DNA of 64,000 bases from Bradysia coprophila (taxonomy: Eukaryota; Arthropoda; Insecta; Diptera; Sciaridae). Below the pieces are notes generated by a model. It did no database searches. It worked only from the letters and a program-made list of their open reading frames with translations, and was not told the origin of the DNA. The position numbers and the translations under genes were made by a program. Location: assembly GCF_014529535.1 (NCBI RefSeq), contig NW_023503302.1, positions 4,884,314-4,948,313 of the forward strand, in the 5' to 3' direction. The first letter of the stretch is position 1. The number at the start of each line of letters is the position of its first letter. Below, one piece after another: positions 41,815 to 52,244 of the stretch.

Positions 41815-42651
41815 AAAAATAAAATATTCCTGGACAAAGCAGACAAAGACGTAAATCATTATCAGTAGGTGTAGTAACGTCAGTGAAAAAAGAGCATCAA
41901 TATATTTGGTAATTTTATATTATTATAAACTATTCCGTGTCCACACTTTGATAAATTGTTGAGAATGCTTACTTAGTGCTTATACTGTTTAAACGTTACC
42001 ATGCACGTGCAATTAAAGCCCGCATAAATACATACAAGATGTATGTTATGTGTGGAACAGCTGGACAAAAATTTGGTTGACATTACCTGTATCAAGTTTT
42101 GATGTGTTTGTAAATAAGTCTATACATAACTACTTTGAATTTGTATTGTGTCGAGGTAACAGCTTATTATGACGCCATGAATAATTATTATCCCATTAAT
42201 TAGTGATGAGAATGAAAAATGATGGCAAGGTCGTCACTAAATCTGTCAATATAATCTCGTGTCAGACAAATCCACATGAAATTTGTGTAGCGCTTTGGTA
42301 ACATCCTTATACCAAGCCTTATGTTCACTCAAGTTTCATAAATTGAGTAGCAGTAGTATGTTTGATCTTGAACGATGTACACCACGGCAGAGTAAAATAA
42401 ACCAGGCAGTAGCGATTCATTTTTGAAACGTCAAATAACGGACTTCATACACTGTATGAAAATGAACTCAAATCAACACTGACATGCACGGTGTCCCTTA
42501 ACAAAATAAAGTTTTTCTGAAGGCTACCCAAAAAATGACTTCTGATCCGAGGGCTAGGACCTAAAACGAGTTCAAAACCGCTTTGTACAGTCTACAACTA
42601 GATCCCTCCCCATAGTCGACTTGTGAAAAAGCGACATTTCCCATACATTTT

Positions 42652-42838
42652 CCAAGGCTGTATACTTTGGGGAGGTCACGCAGATGCAGATACGCGGGTT
42701 ACACACCACGTTTCATACAAAAAATTCACCACGCCATACAATTCAATTTTGGTGAATTTGTTTGTATCGAAAAGGTGTGTTTCCGCGTATCTAATAAAAT
42801 GGCGATCTGTGTGACCTGGCCAAAGTATACAGCCTTGA
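42652..42838. mobile_element. Hairpin MITE inserted in the left arm of the larger palindrome
   Basis: ccaaggctgtatactttgg at 42652 pairs with ccaaagtatacagccttg near 42821-42838, and the pairing continues inward (aggtcac.cagat with atctgtgtgacct; gatacgcgg with ccgcgtatc; aattcacc with ggtgaatt). The outer element's left arm resumes only beyond about 42922, so this copy, with some flanking sequence, split that arm after it had formed. Confidence 0.78.
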
Positions 42839-43281
42839 CATTTTCAAGATTCTTCAGAAAATGATGGAACAGAACTGCTGCCTCCCGGCCTTTTCTTTAT
42901 TTTTTATCGACATTTTTTTAAACGACGTTATTCTGAGCAAAAAATTGTTCTGCGGCATATCTCTAAAAATTTTAATTCTTTTTATAAAGCTAATTCCATG
43001 TACTAAATTGCACTAAAACAAGGCATCAGAACAGTCGGAGCGTTTGCTGCGACTTAGCCCCGTACGACCCGTAATCCTATTTCGTCCATAACCATAATAC
43101 GTCCGTAGCCGTAATACGCCCGGAACCCTAATACGTCTACAACCCTCTAATGCGTCTGTTACCAAAATGCAAGTCAAATTTACTGAAAGTGTTCATTTTT
43201 AAAATTGCGCATAGCGCAATTACGAAAGCCCGTACGAAGTACCTCTCAAATAAAACCAACAATTTACGACATTATTTTAGA

Positions 43282-43555
43282 AACCCAAAATTTTTTGCCA
43301 ACCTTCCATTGGGTATTCAATTACCTCTCAAATGAAACAAAAACTAGCAAAATCGGTTGAGATTTACTCGATTTATGTGCAAAAAGCACTTAGGGCCAAG
43401 TAGCGGCCTTAGTCCAAGGGCCCAAATTTGAAACTTTTTTGCCATCATTCTATTCGGCATTCAATTATCTCTCAAATGAAACAAACTCTAGCAAAATCGG
43501 ATGAGATTTATTCGATTTATGTGCAAAAAACACTTAGGGCCGAGTAACGACCTTT
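43282..43555. repeat. ~130 bp tandem duplication inside the 43055-44008 element
   Basis: 43282-43410 and 43425-43555 share tcaaatgaaacaaa..ctagcaaaatcgg, agattta.tcgatttatgtgcaaaaa and cacttagggcc.agta.cg.cctt in the same order with scattered mismatches. Non-coding. Confidence 0.8.
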
Positions 43556-43835
43556 GAGCCCTCCCAACAAGCCCACGTTGCATCTTACCCAAAAACAATG
43601 TTCAGCAACTTTGTTCTACTCGTCAATACCTTTCATTTGATATATCAGAAGCAGCTATTGCGTGCGTATTTCGGTAGATATCGTCGAAAGACTGGAAAAC
43701 ACCTATAGGGCCCTAGCTCTGGAAGGCCCGACCCTACCATGCCCATTTTCGAACTTGACCTTACTTTTGTCGATACCAATCAGGGAAAAAAAGAATTTTC
43801 AAAAAAGGTTGTGATTTACTCAAGCTAGAGGGGTC

Positions 43836-43879
43836 AGACGGACGGACGGACGGACGGACGGACGGATGGACGGACGGAC
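43836..43879. repeat. GGAC tetranucleotide microsatellite
   Basis: About eleven copies of GGAC, with one GGAT variant, lie inside the terminal-inverted-repeat element. Confidence 0.95.
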
Positions 43880-44712
43880 ATTTTTTTTATTGCGGATTCG
43901 TCATCTATTAACATAACCAAATGCTTTGCCCTTACTGTCTGCTTCCAATTCGACGTGTTACAAACGGCATATTAATCTTATAAGCCCCCAGTACTTCGTA
44001 CGGGGCTAAAAATTTAAAATTTTTGAAAATGCCGTAGAACAATTTTTTGCTGAGAATAACGTCGCTTAGCGATCCTTTTAGGTCCTAGCACTCGGATCAG
44101 AAGTTATTTTTTGGGTAATCTTCAGAAAAACTTTACTTTTTGTTAAGGGGCACCGTGCATAAATAAAAAAAAAATCGCAAAAAATATAGGGCTACTAGAT
44201 TATTCAGGTCTTAAGTCAAATCAGCGCTCCTGTCTGGTTAACTTTACTCTGTCGTGCCTCACTTTCCTCACTCAGATATTATTTGCATACTTCGGATAAA
44301 GGGTTGTTAATGAGGTCTCTAAACAAACAAATCAAAAATAGTGTATCTAGCTACGGGCCTGTTACTATTTGCTAGTGATGCTGTACTTTATGCACCCAAG
44401 ATGAAGAAAGCATTGCTCTTAATGAACAACAAAGAAAAACATTGACATTTGAGGGCCCAGGAAATGACTGTTGTCTTTAATAAATATTATAATTATATTC
44501 AATTAAAGCTTGCTCGACATTCAAATAATAGTTTTCTAACGTCTGAAATTTGTTTACTTCAAATTATTTTAAACTTGAATCTGATAAGAGTTCTGATTAC
44601 AAATTTGAACTGAATCATTATAATTATTGATTTACCCGATAAAGCACATACCTACCAAATGTAAATTGTAAAAGGCACCACACAAAATTATGTTCTAGTT
44701 TGCATTCAGTTA

Positions 44713-45612
44713 ATGAGAAGAATGGCTGCGATTAATTTCGTTTATTTTGTAACGACAGCATTACTGCTATACGTTCATGAAGTGAATAGTATTTTGCCTC
44801 CTAGTCTTAAAATTGATGCTAGTGAAGCCCCGTTTATGGTCTATGTGCGTAATCAACGTCACTACTGCGGCGGCGTAATTCTACACGAAAGGTAAGTTGT
44901 GCGTTTACCATTTGTCTTCGGATTCACCTCAAAATGTCAACACATTTTCAGAATTGTGCTAACAGCCAACCATTGCCTTGCCAAAAATACTATGACGGTT
45001 GCAGCCGGTCGAAGCGTTAAATATTCTAATGATGGCAATGTGCAGACAGTGGTCGTTGAAAAGACTTTACCACACGAAGAATATTCATTAGATCCAAACG
45101 GAATTCAAGCATACAATGATGTGGGACTCCTCCTACTCGCGACTCCACTATCATTCAATAAATACGTCCAGCCCATTGAACTGACCAGTGAAGTCAACTT
45201 TAACGAGTCAGCTACTCTTTACGGATGGGGTTCGACCGATGCTTTCGTAAACTCTCCGTCTTTTTATTTGCGCGCTAGAAATATCTCTCTAATTGAACAT
45301 GATTTATGCGTGGAATTGTTGAACAAAGCGGTCACTAAGTGTACGAAACAAGAATATGAAATTTGTGGTGAAAAAAGTGCATGCAACGGGGACTCGGGCA
45401 GTCCAATTTCGCAGAAAGTGAATAATGTGACAAAGTTGATTGGCATAGTGTCGTGGCTGGCTGACGATAATATCAGTTGTGATACGTCGCCAGCAGTCTT
45501 CGAAAGTATTGGACATTTTTCGCAGTGGATAAAGGACGGTATGCGAGCTTTGCTGAAGGGAAACTCTACAGAGAATCAAGACGATAATGAAAATGTTGTG
45601 CATGTGTCTTGA
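44713..45612 (+). CDS. Secreted S1-family serine protease (chymotrypsin-like), 279 aa, 2 exons
   Basis: Exon 1 (44713-44891) joins exon 2 (44952-45612) in phase 2. The N-terminus has a hydrophobic signal peptide (about residues 1-25, ending near VNS). Probable zymogen cleavage is after Lys in SLK/IDAS, where most family members have R/IVGG. The catalytic triad is complete: His67 in LTANHC, Asp116 in NDVGLL, Ser208 in GDSGS. The residue six before the active Ser (chymotrypsin position 189) is Ser, which points to chymotrypsin-like rather than trypsin-like cleavage. Cysteines for the usual disulfides are present. No clip or other extra domain is seen, so a digestive or haemolymph role cannot be told apart. 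Two in-frame Met codons (1 and 4) could start it. AATAAA at 45704-45709. Confidence 0.93.
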
Positions 45613-46037
45613 TACGTTATATTTTATTTAGAGATAAGAAGTGAATTATGTCGCAGGTCGTGAATATACCGTTATCGTTACTACTGTAAACATAGAACTT
45701 TTGAATAAAATTTTGGTAAAAAAAATCGAACGAAAAAACTCGTTAATCGGTGAGGTCAGGGCCGGCTGTATACACACATATTATATATGGCCCATACCGT
45801 GTCTTACAGCTTCATTCTTAGATGAGAGACAGACCGAGACCATATACCGTTAAGTGCCTCGCGTCTCTTCTAATATCCTTTGATAAATTCTGTTTTCTGC
45901 AGAGTTAGCATAAAATCACAGAACTAAAAACCTGAAGACCTTAAGTTATATATCGAAAGCCTGCATATTAATTTCTCTCTTTGAAATCTATGCCAGATAT
46001 TACACAAACCGATACGCGAAACCTTTATCCAATGACT

Positions 46038-46495
46038 ATGGGGGATTCTTTGAAAAAAAAACAGCCTACCGAAATCGGACCGATTTTTTAATGAAATCAT
46101 TTTTATGTGCAGGAATTGAACGCTAGAGTCTAAAATCACTTTCAACATTTTTTTCCGGCCGCTATGTCGTCAGTGGTGGTGACCGAAATCTGAAAATTAC
46201 AATTATCTTACCTGTTTTTCTCCCACAGTTGACGAGGCACAAGTAACAATTCTGTCCCGTTCCACGCCTGTGAGGTATCATTAGAAAGACGTTTTTCTTA
46301 TATCGAAAGTTATTTTAGCAAAGCTACATCACCATCCCAAGTTCAACTATTTCAGAATAAAATCTTCATTTTGCAAAGTGATGTTGCTCACTGTAGATGC
46401 CATCGACATCCCCCCAACCCATGATTTCATTTAAAAAAATCGGTCCGATTTTTTTTGGCTGTTTTTCAAAAGAATCCCTCCCATGTTTGAAATGA
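46038..46495. mobile_element. Inverted-repeat element (~458 bp, terminal repeats ~65 bp)
   Basis: The left end (tatgggggattcttt..., with cagcctaccgaaatcggacc) pairs with the right end (ggtccgattttttttggctg ... agaatccctcccat), down to aatgaaatcat against atgatttcatt. The interior is unpaired and non-coding. It fits a MITE between the protease gene and DAW1. The rest of 45710-47006 shows nothing I can call. Confidence 0.78.
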
Positions 46496-47006
46496 AATTC
46501 TTAAAAATGAGCCCTGCAAGGTATACGTGTGACCTTGACATAAATATTATAATATTATGACGCGATCATAGTGTCGCCAAAATGAAAACAAATCTTTTCG
46601 AGATTAACTAACATTATAATATATTGTTGCAATGTGATGTGAGGAGAATTGAAAACATTCCGATGTTCGTCGTTTTAAATTTGATTTACGTTAGCGCAAA
46701 AAATGTAGTCAAAATAAATTATTGAAAATGTGATTTGCAACAAAGTATAAAAATCTGTGTGGTTTCACAACATTTCGTGACCTCATCTACAGTCCTTCTT
46801 TTCTCTCCGAACCAATTTCCTAGATATTTAAAAAGAAGAGTGATTCGCCGTTTTCAATGGCATTTAAATATTCAATAAGAGCCTCGTATTTCATATACAC
46901 ATTAGCCCTCACAACACTAATAGATATCGACCAAACAAATATTTCTAATTCCAGACAATATGGTTGCGTTTCTATGTTTTAGTCGACAAACTGTGTCGCT
47001 AGTTCA

Positions 47007-48707
47007 ATGAAATTAAAACGATTCTACTTAAGATATTATCCCCCAGGTAAATTTGAATGGCTGTTACGTTGGGTTTGTATTCTGTATGTAGATCGTCGAT
47101 CAATTTATTCGATTCTGTTTGCAGGAATTGGGCTTTGTTATGAAGACCATAATTATAAAGAAAAAACCGAAATGATTGACCTCTTAACGCTCACATCCAG
47201 GTAAGGAATTTGATCAGATAAGTAAAATTGTCGTCTAACGAATTTGGTATACAAATTTAGCTCAAAACTTGACCCAATAGTTGAGGATATTCTGAAGAAC
47301 CAAGTCATGCTGCACACGGACATCATTCCTAAGCTGAAAGAATCGCTAATGAAACTCCAGAATAAATTAAAGGAACCAACGAAAACCAATTTTTATCACT
47401 TCAAAACGCTAAAGGATCACCTGTTGCCACTGACAAATGTTACTTTCGATAAAACTGGAAGTAGGTAAAATCACACAGACTTTACCGATCATTTTTGGTG
47501 ACAAAATTTCTTACCAACGAGGCGTAATATCCCTTCAGGTTTATAACTGGCAGCTATGACCGAACATGCCGCATTTGGAATATCGATACCGGTGCCGAAG
47601 TAATGAGCTTAACCGGACACGAAAATGCAGTATTTTCTGTCAATTTCAACAGTCCCAAATGCGACCGGATCGTCACAGGCTCGTTTGATAAAACGGCCAA
47701 AGTGTGGAATCCAGTCACCGGTAATTGTATGCAAACCTACTATGGTCATACGGCTGAAGTGGTTGCCACGGAATTCAATCCATCCAACTCTGATGTGATT
47801 GCAACAGCTTCGATGGACAATACAGCGAGGGTATATCATGTGGAAACTGGTACATCAAAAGACTGTGTAATGTGTGTAATCTCTTTAAAACAAATGTGAT
47901 TGCATTTGTAGGCCAGGAGACACACCTATTGAATGACCATTACGGTGAAGTAATATCGGCCCATTTCAACAAGGATGGCCATTTATTGTTGACCGGATCG
48001 TTTGATAACAACGCTTTTATTTGGGATTTACGCTCTAGAGAGTAAGTAGCTGATTTGTTTGAGCGAGGGGCTGTATCCGGATTGATTGGGATTGAATTTA
48101 CTTTGTGGCATTACTGTCCTAACATTTTAAATAGAAATAAAACCCTTAGAATTGTCATGGAGCTACGTGGTCACACAGCCGAACTAAGTAATTGCATTTG
48201 GAATTTCGAATGTTCCATGGTGGCTACAAGTTCATTGGACACAACAGCAAGAGTCTGGGATCTTCGAAATTTGCATTGCATGCATGCAATCACAGGTCAC
48301 AAAGACGAAGTTCTAGACATTTGTTATGATTATCCTGGCAAACGGTTAGCTACAGCTAGCAGTGATTGTACCGCTAAAATTTGGGACATATCCGGTGCAT
48401 TTGATCTTATATCTGTGATGGGTGGACATTTAGATGAAGTCTCAAAGGTTTTAAAATGGATATGCATGTGAACCGGTTCAGTGAAAGTGTATTTTCGATT
48501 TTTTTTTAGATTTGCTTCAGTCCAACGGGAAATGTATTGATTTCTGCGTCTGCCGATAAGACATCAAGACTATGGAATACAGAAAACGGACAATGTTTGC
48601 AGATTTTGCAGGGACACACTGCGGACGTGTTCGCTTGTGCTATTAATTATTCTGGAGATGCGGTCGTCACAGTTTCGAAAGACAATACATGCAAAATTTG
48701 GAGATGA
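47007..48707 (+). CDS. DAW1: Dynein axonemal assembly factor DAW1 (WD40), 418 aa, 7 exons
   Basis: Exons 47007-47046, 47125-47200, 47261-47464, 47539-47849, 47912-48041, 48150-48447 and 48510-48707 join in frame. The N-terminus [14 protein letters not shown] and the helical segment before the repeats are diagnostic of DAW1/WDR69, and the length (human 415 aa) matches. About eight WD repeats follow, with signatures such as [78 protein letters not shown] and [12 protein letters not shown], ending [13 protein letters not shown]1 works with outer-arm dynein preassembly and ciliary import. In insects that need is confined to sperm flagella and ciliated sensory neurons, so testis-biased expression would be expected (inference). 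The exon 6 acceptor was chosen over an upstream AG to hold frame. AATAAA at 48872-48877. Confidence 0.93.
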
Positions 48708-49454
48708 TACGAATGGTTTTCGGGCAGTTTCGGAGATTGAGCTTGAAGGAGCTGTTATTCGAACTCGAACAGTTTTTATTAAAAGAGAAATTTTCGTATG
48801 ATATGCTAGCATTGAGTTAATTCCCTCTGGGCACAGGACAGTACTGACTCGAGCCCTTTGGGTGTTGTATGAATAAAATGTATAAAAAAATATTCAAAAA
48901 GCCCTTCGGGCATCTTATCTTCGCACTGCTCCGAAGGCTAAATCAAATGGGCACTGCTACTGGCTCTGATTTTTTCTCGTTACGATAAGAGTAATATTTT
49001 CGTCGTGTGAGTAAGGCACACAATACATTCATACAAAATTGGAGGCTGTTTGAAGTCTGAAATCAGTCTTGAATAAACCCTCAGTATAAACAGATAAAAG
49101 AGGCCGAGTCAAAATATACCAAATCACTGCGGGATCTCGGTATAACCAAGGTTCTGAAAGATCCGCGGCTGGGCAAGATGATTTTTCCTGCATTCGCTTT
49201 CTATGTAACACTTATCCGTAGATATTCTAATAGTCCGTTGCCAATTCGCAACGTTAAAAATATCGAAAATCCTATTTTTCAATCAGAACCTTGGGTATAA
49301 CGAGAACACGTATTTAAAATTACATTCATACGTGTCACCCGCATAAGATATGTGTATGTGATTGCATTCTATCAAAATGTAGGTTTTTCAAGAAGAATAA
49401 ACAGCTGATGCGATTGTCAATACATACAGTCCAGTACGTACATTCGCCTCCGCA

Positions 49455-50700
49455 ATGAACGACTCGGAAGTGATATACAATTTACTCTTCGCATTAATCA
49501 CGTACTGCATTATCTATCCGCCGCTGGAATTTATCGAAATCGGTTTGACTGTCGACAAACTATTAAAGAATCTCTTAGGAAATGAAGAAATCGAATTCAT
49601 TCAATACCATCAGCGTCGGTGTGCATTAACACTGGTCGTCCACTGCTTTATACCGTTTACGTACACAACGTTGTACTTTTTGAATTTCGATAATGTTTGG
49701 GTGGACGATGAAGACAGTCCCATCAAGTACATGATGTGGAATTCCTTCTTCGTCACCTCACTGGCGATGCCATTAGTTGGACTGTGCGTGGCATTTTTCT
49801 GGTACATCAATGACTGGAGCAACCATCCAATAACAAAAACACTTAGAAAGTATTGCAATAACGACAACAACTGGCATTCGGTTGCTACATCGGTAAATGA
49901 TGAATATCGACGGTAAGATTGAAGAGCCGTTTTGTGGTGTGTAAAACTAAATTTTTGTGTCTTCCAGAGACACCAAAAACATTTCTCGGACAAGTTCTAT
50001 TGCAACGGTCATTGCAACCGAAAATTGGATACTGAAGAGCACTCCGTACCGTTTACAAATTGCACATCAAAGTGATACAGCGTTGATTGCCGTTAAGGTT
50101 GGTATATTCTTACCGTCTTACCATTAACCGCTCATTTTCACTATTTACCTTCATTAGAGTGACACGCACCCAATAGCACAAGACACATCCGATTTCGTTC
50201 AATACGTTAACATTTTGGTGAAACCAACACGAACCGGCGTCAAAGAATTCTCCATTCGCATTAACGCACTGGACTTCAAGCACTTACAGGACAGAATTGA
50301 TCGACCAATAACGATACTTGCCGGTGTCAATTTCAATCGCTCCGTAATCGATCGGTTCATTGAAGTATTCCGCGCACAAATTGCCTTAAATCCGGTGTAC
50401 CGAACCGAACAGGTATCAGACGTGTGTTTTGCCTGCATGCAGGTCGAGCCAAACATTAAAATCCAAAAGCAATGCCTTGACGTGGATGCCGATGGTGTCG
50501 TTGTACCGAATTCGTCACGTTGCGAAAACTGCTACTGTACACCAATGTGGTGCGTAGACTGCATGGCCAAGTGGTTTGCGTCCCGGCAAAATCAACACGA
50601 GAAAGAAGTGTGGCTGCAGCAAAAATGCACTTGTCCCATGTGTCGAGCACCGTTTTGTATACTGGACGTGTGCTTTGTGGAACGACAAAATGTAAGGTGA
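49455..50700 (+). CDS. TMEM129: E3 ubiquitin-protein ligase TMEM129, 376 aa, 3 exons
   Basis: Exons 49455-49912, 49968-50097 and 50158-50700 join in phases 2 and 0. The first ~125 residues contain three hydrophobic membrane segments (around LLFALITYCIIYPPLEFI, LVVHCFIPFTYTTLYFL and SLAMPLVGLCVAFFWYI). The C-terminal cytosolic part ends in the atypical all-cysteine RING: CFAC, CENCYCTPMWCVDCMAKWF, CTCPMCRAPFC. TMEM129 is an ER-resident RING ligase of the ER-associated degradation machinery (known from human cells). Length is close to human (362 aa). AATAAA begins five bases past the stop, so the 3' UTR may be very short. Confidence 0.92.
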
Positions 50701-50814
50701 AAAAAATAAAAAATAAATATTTGACAATGTACCAGCGCTTCTCTTTGTTGATTTGCTACATAAAGTACTGGGGGTATCATACTTCAATGACGTCACGTTT
50801 TTTCGCTACTGTCA

Positions 50815-51051
50815 TCATACAGTCGGAGGCAGTGTAATTTCAACATGAATTTGCTTCAGCTGTTTTCCAGCTGATCCATCCGCACAAACAATCAAAACTG
50901 TTTTTACGGGTTTACCACTATCACGAGTGCGTGTAGCAGCTTCGACCAGCTTTTTATAAACAGCTTTGTATGTGTGGATATACTGAAAAACAGGTGAAGC
51001 AAATTCATGCTGAAACTTCACCTCCTCTGACTGTAGTGAAATAGATGGCAC
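50815..51051 (-). CDS. Hypothetical short ORF, 78 aa
   Basis: An uninterrupted frame starts MPSISLQSEEVKF and ends HVEITLPPTV. It is less low-complexity than most spurious frames here, with an amphipathic stretch and a KTVLIVCADGS strand-like block, but I recognise no family. An AG before the TCAGAGG codons could be a splice acceptor, so it might be a terminal exon. It faces the 3' end of TMEM129. It may be non-coding. Confidence 0.2.
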   Translation of the reverse strand: MPSISLQSEEVKFQHEFASPVFQYIHTYKAVYKKLVEAATRTRDSGKPVKTVLIVCADGSAGKQLKQIHVEITLPPTV

Positions 51052-52244
51052 TTTTTTGAAGCATTAGTGTGTCCACCTCAAATACACACCCTAAAAAGAC
51101 TGTTATGATCAGAGCGAGAAAACCGAAGACTAGTTATTATAACAACTTGCCTTGGGGTACTTGTCAAAGTATTTGCTTCTCTTTCATCGTAACACTCCAT
51201 GGGAAGATAGTACATGCTATTGACTTTAGTAAGTACCAAGCCCACTTGTCGAACGGATTAATGATTCAAATCTGGTTAACAGCACTGAAAAACATTACGA
51301 AATTTATAAACGACTTCCTAAGTCTTGTTTGTTACACTCTTGTAATTCAATGCAAGGAGGAAGGCAGAAAGGCCACAAAAAAATCACCGTCAGTCCGAGA
51401 AGTGCATATGTTAGTCGATTTTGAGCAAAAAAATCACTGAAAAGTTATCGCAACTGTGGGTGTAAAACGTACAATTTTAGATCTTTTCAAGGTAAATACA
51501 CACTTCTGTGTGAAGTGTCGTCAATTCAAAGACAATTAGTGTCAAGCACAGAAAATGATAGACTGACGATACGAAGCATTGAAAAACTTGTGTGAAAAAC
51601 AGTTGACTAAGTTATGAGATAGAGCCTTGGAGTAAGCGTTAGTTGAGGCTGTCGAGTATAGAATGCAAGATGTGGCTTGTTTGTAATTACATACTCATTG
51701 TACGGACTTTCATTTATTTGGAACGAGATGAAAACATAAAAGTATTGAAAACTGCAAAATGTTCTTAAGAGATTGCGTAAGATGCGGTCTCCAGCTACAC
51801 AATAGTCTCCTCAGACTCAACTGACATTTCTAATTAAATTTTTGAATTTTTCCGCGCCAAATCACACGTCAACAACCAAAAGAAAACTCGTACGACCGAA
51901 AAATTCCAACCCTGAAACCGTATTGCGTAGACAGTGCAACACAACCCTAAACGAATTGTTTTTGATGATCATCAAACTGTCAAGGAAGCGAAATATTTTC
52001 ATATAATTTTTCTGGTGTAATATTTTGTTATCGCTTTGAAGACGCGCAGTTCCCAATGATTAAATAGTCAAACTGTTTAAATATTTAGTTAGACACATCA
52101 TCTGCTCGCATTGACTTACGGCGAATGCAATGCAAATCAATTCCACAAATTGATTGGAAGTGAAGTCAAGCAACAAAATCGAGAAAATAAACTGTAATTC
52201 GTACGGGTCATTGCGAAAATAAAATCTCTCTCGTTGCAATAAAA

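Larger units (their letters stand above)
43055..44008. mobile_element. Non-autonomous element with GCCCCGTACGA terminal inverted repeats and TA flanks
   Basis: TAGCCCCGTACGA at 43055-43067 is mirrored by TCGTACGGGGCTA at 43996-44008. Read as an 11 bp terminal repeat flanked by TA on both sides, it fits a TA-duplicating DNA transposon derivative, which is inference. The interior has no transposase. It holds a ~130 bp direct duplication and a GGAC microsatellite. Related end words occur at 5209 and 43234. It sits in the loop of the larger palindrome. Confidence 0.7.
42484..44160. mobile_element. Large palindromic element with later insertions (~1.68 kb)
   Basis: The ends atgcacggtg (42484) and caccgtgcat (44151-44160) are exact reverse complements. 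Outer arms (42484-42566 and about 44075-44160) pair over ~85 bp, for example aaagtttttctgaag with cttcagaaaaacttt and cttctgatccgag with ctcggatcagaag. Inner arms (42923-42977 and 44009-44064) also pair: cgacgttattctgagc with gctgagaataacgtcg. The left arm is interrupted by a smaller hairpin element, and the loop carries a separate terminal-inverted-repeat element (next entries). No transposase ORF is visible; it reads as a non-autonomous foldback DNA element. Confidence 0.8.

Noticed and set aside
48890-48960. gcccttcgggc hairpin after DAW1 as a transcription terminator
   Set aside because: Rho-independent terminators do not apply to a Pol II gene; the AATAAA upstream explains the 3' end.
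51069-51440. Plus-strand 123-codon ORF between TMEM129 and MARCH5
   Set aside because: Biased composition and no domain or splice context.
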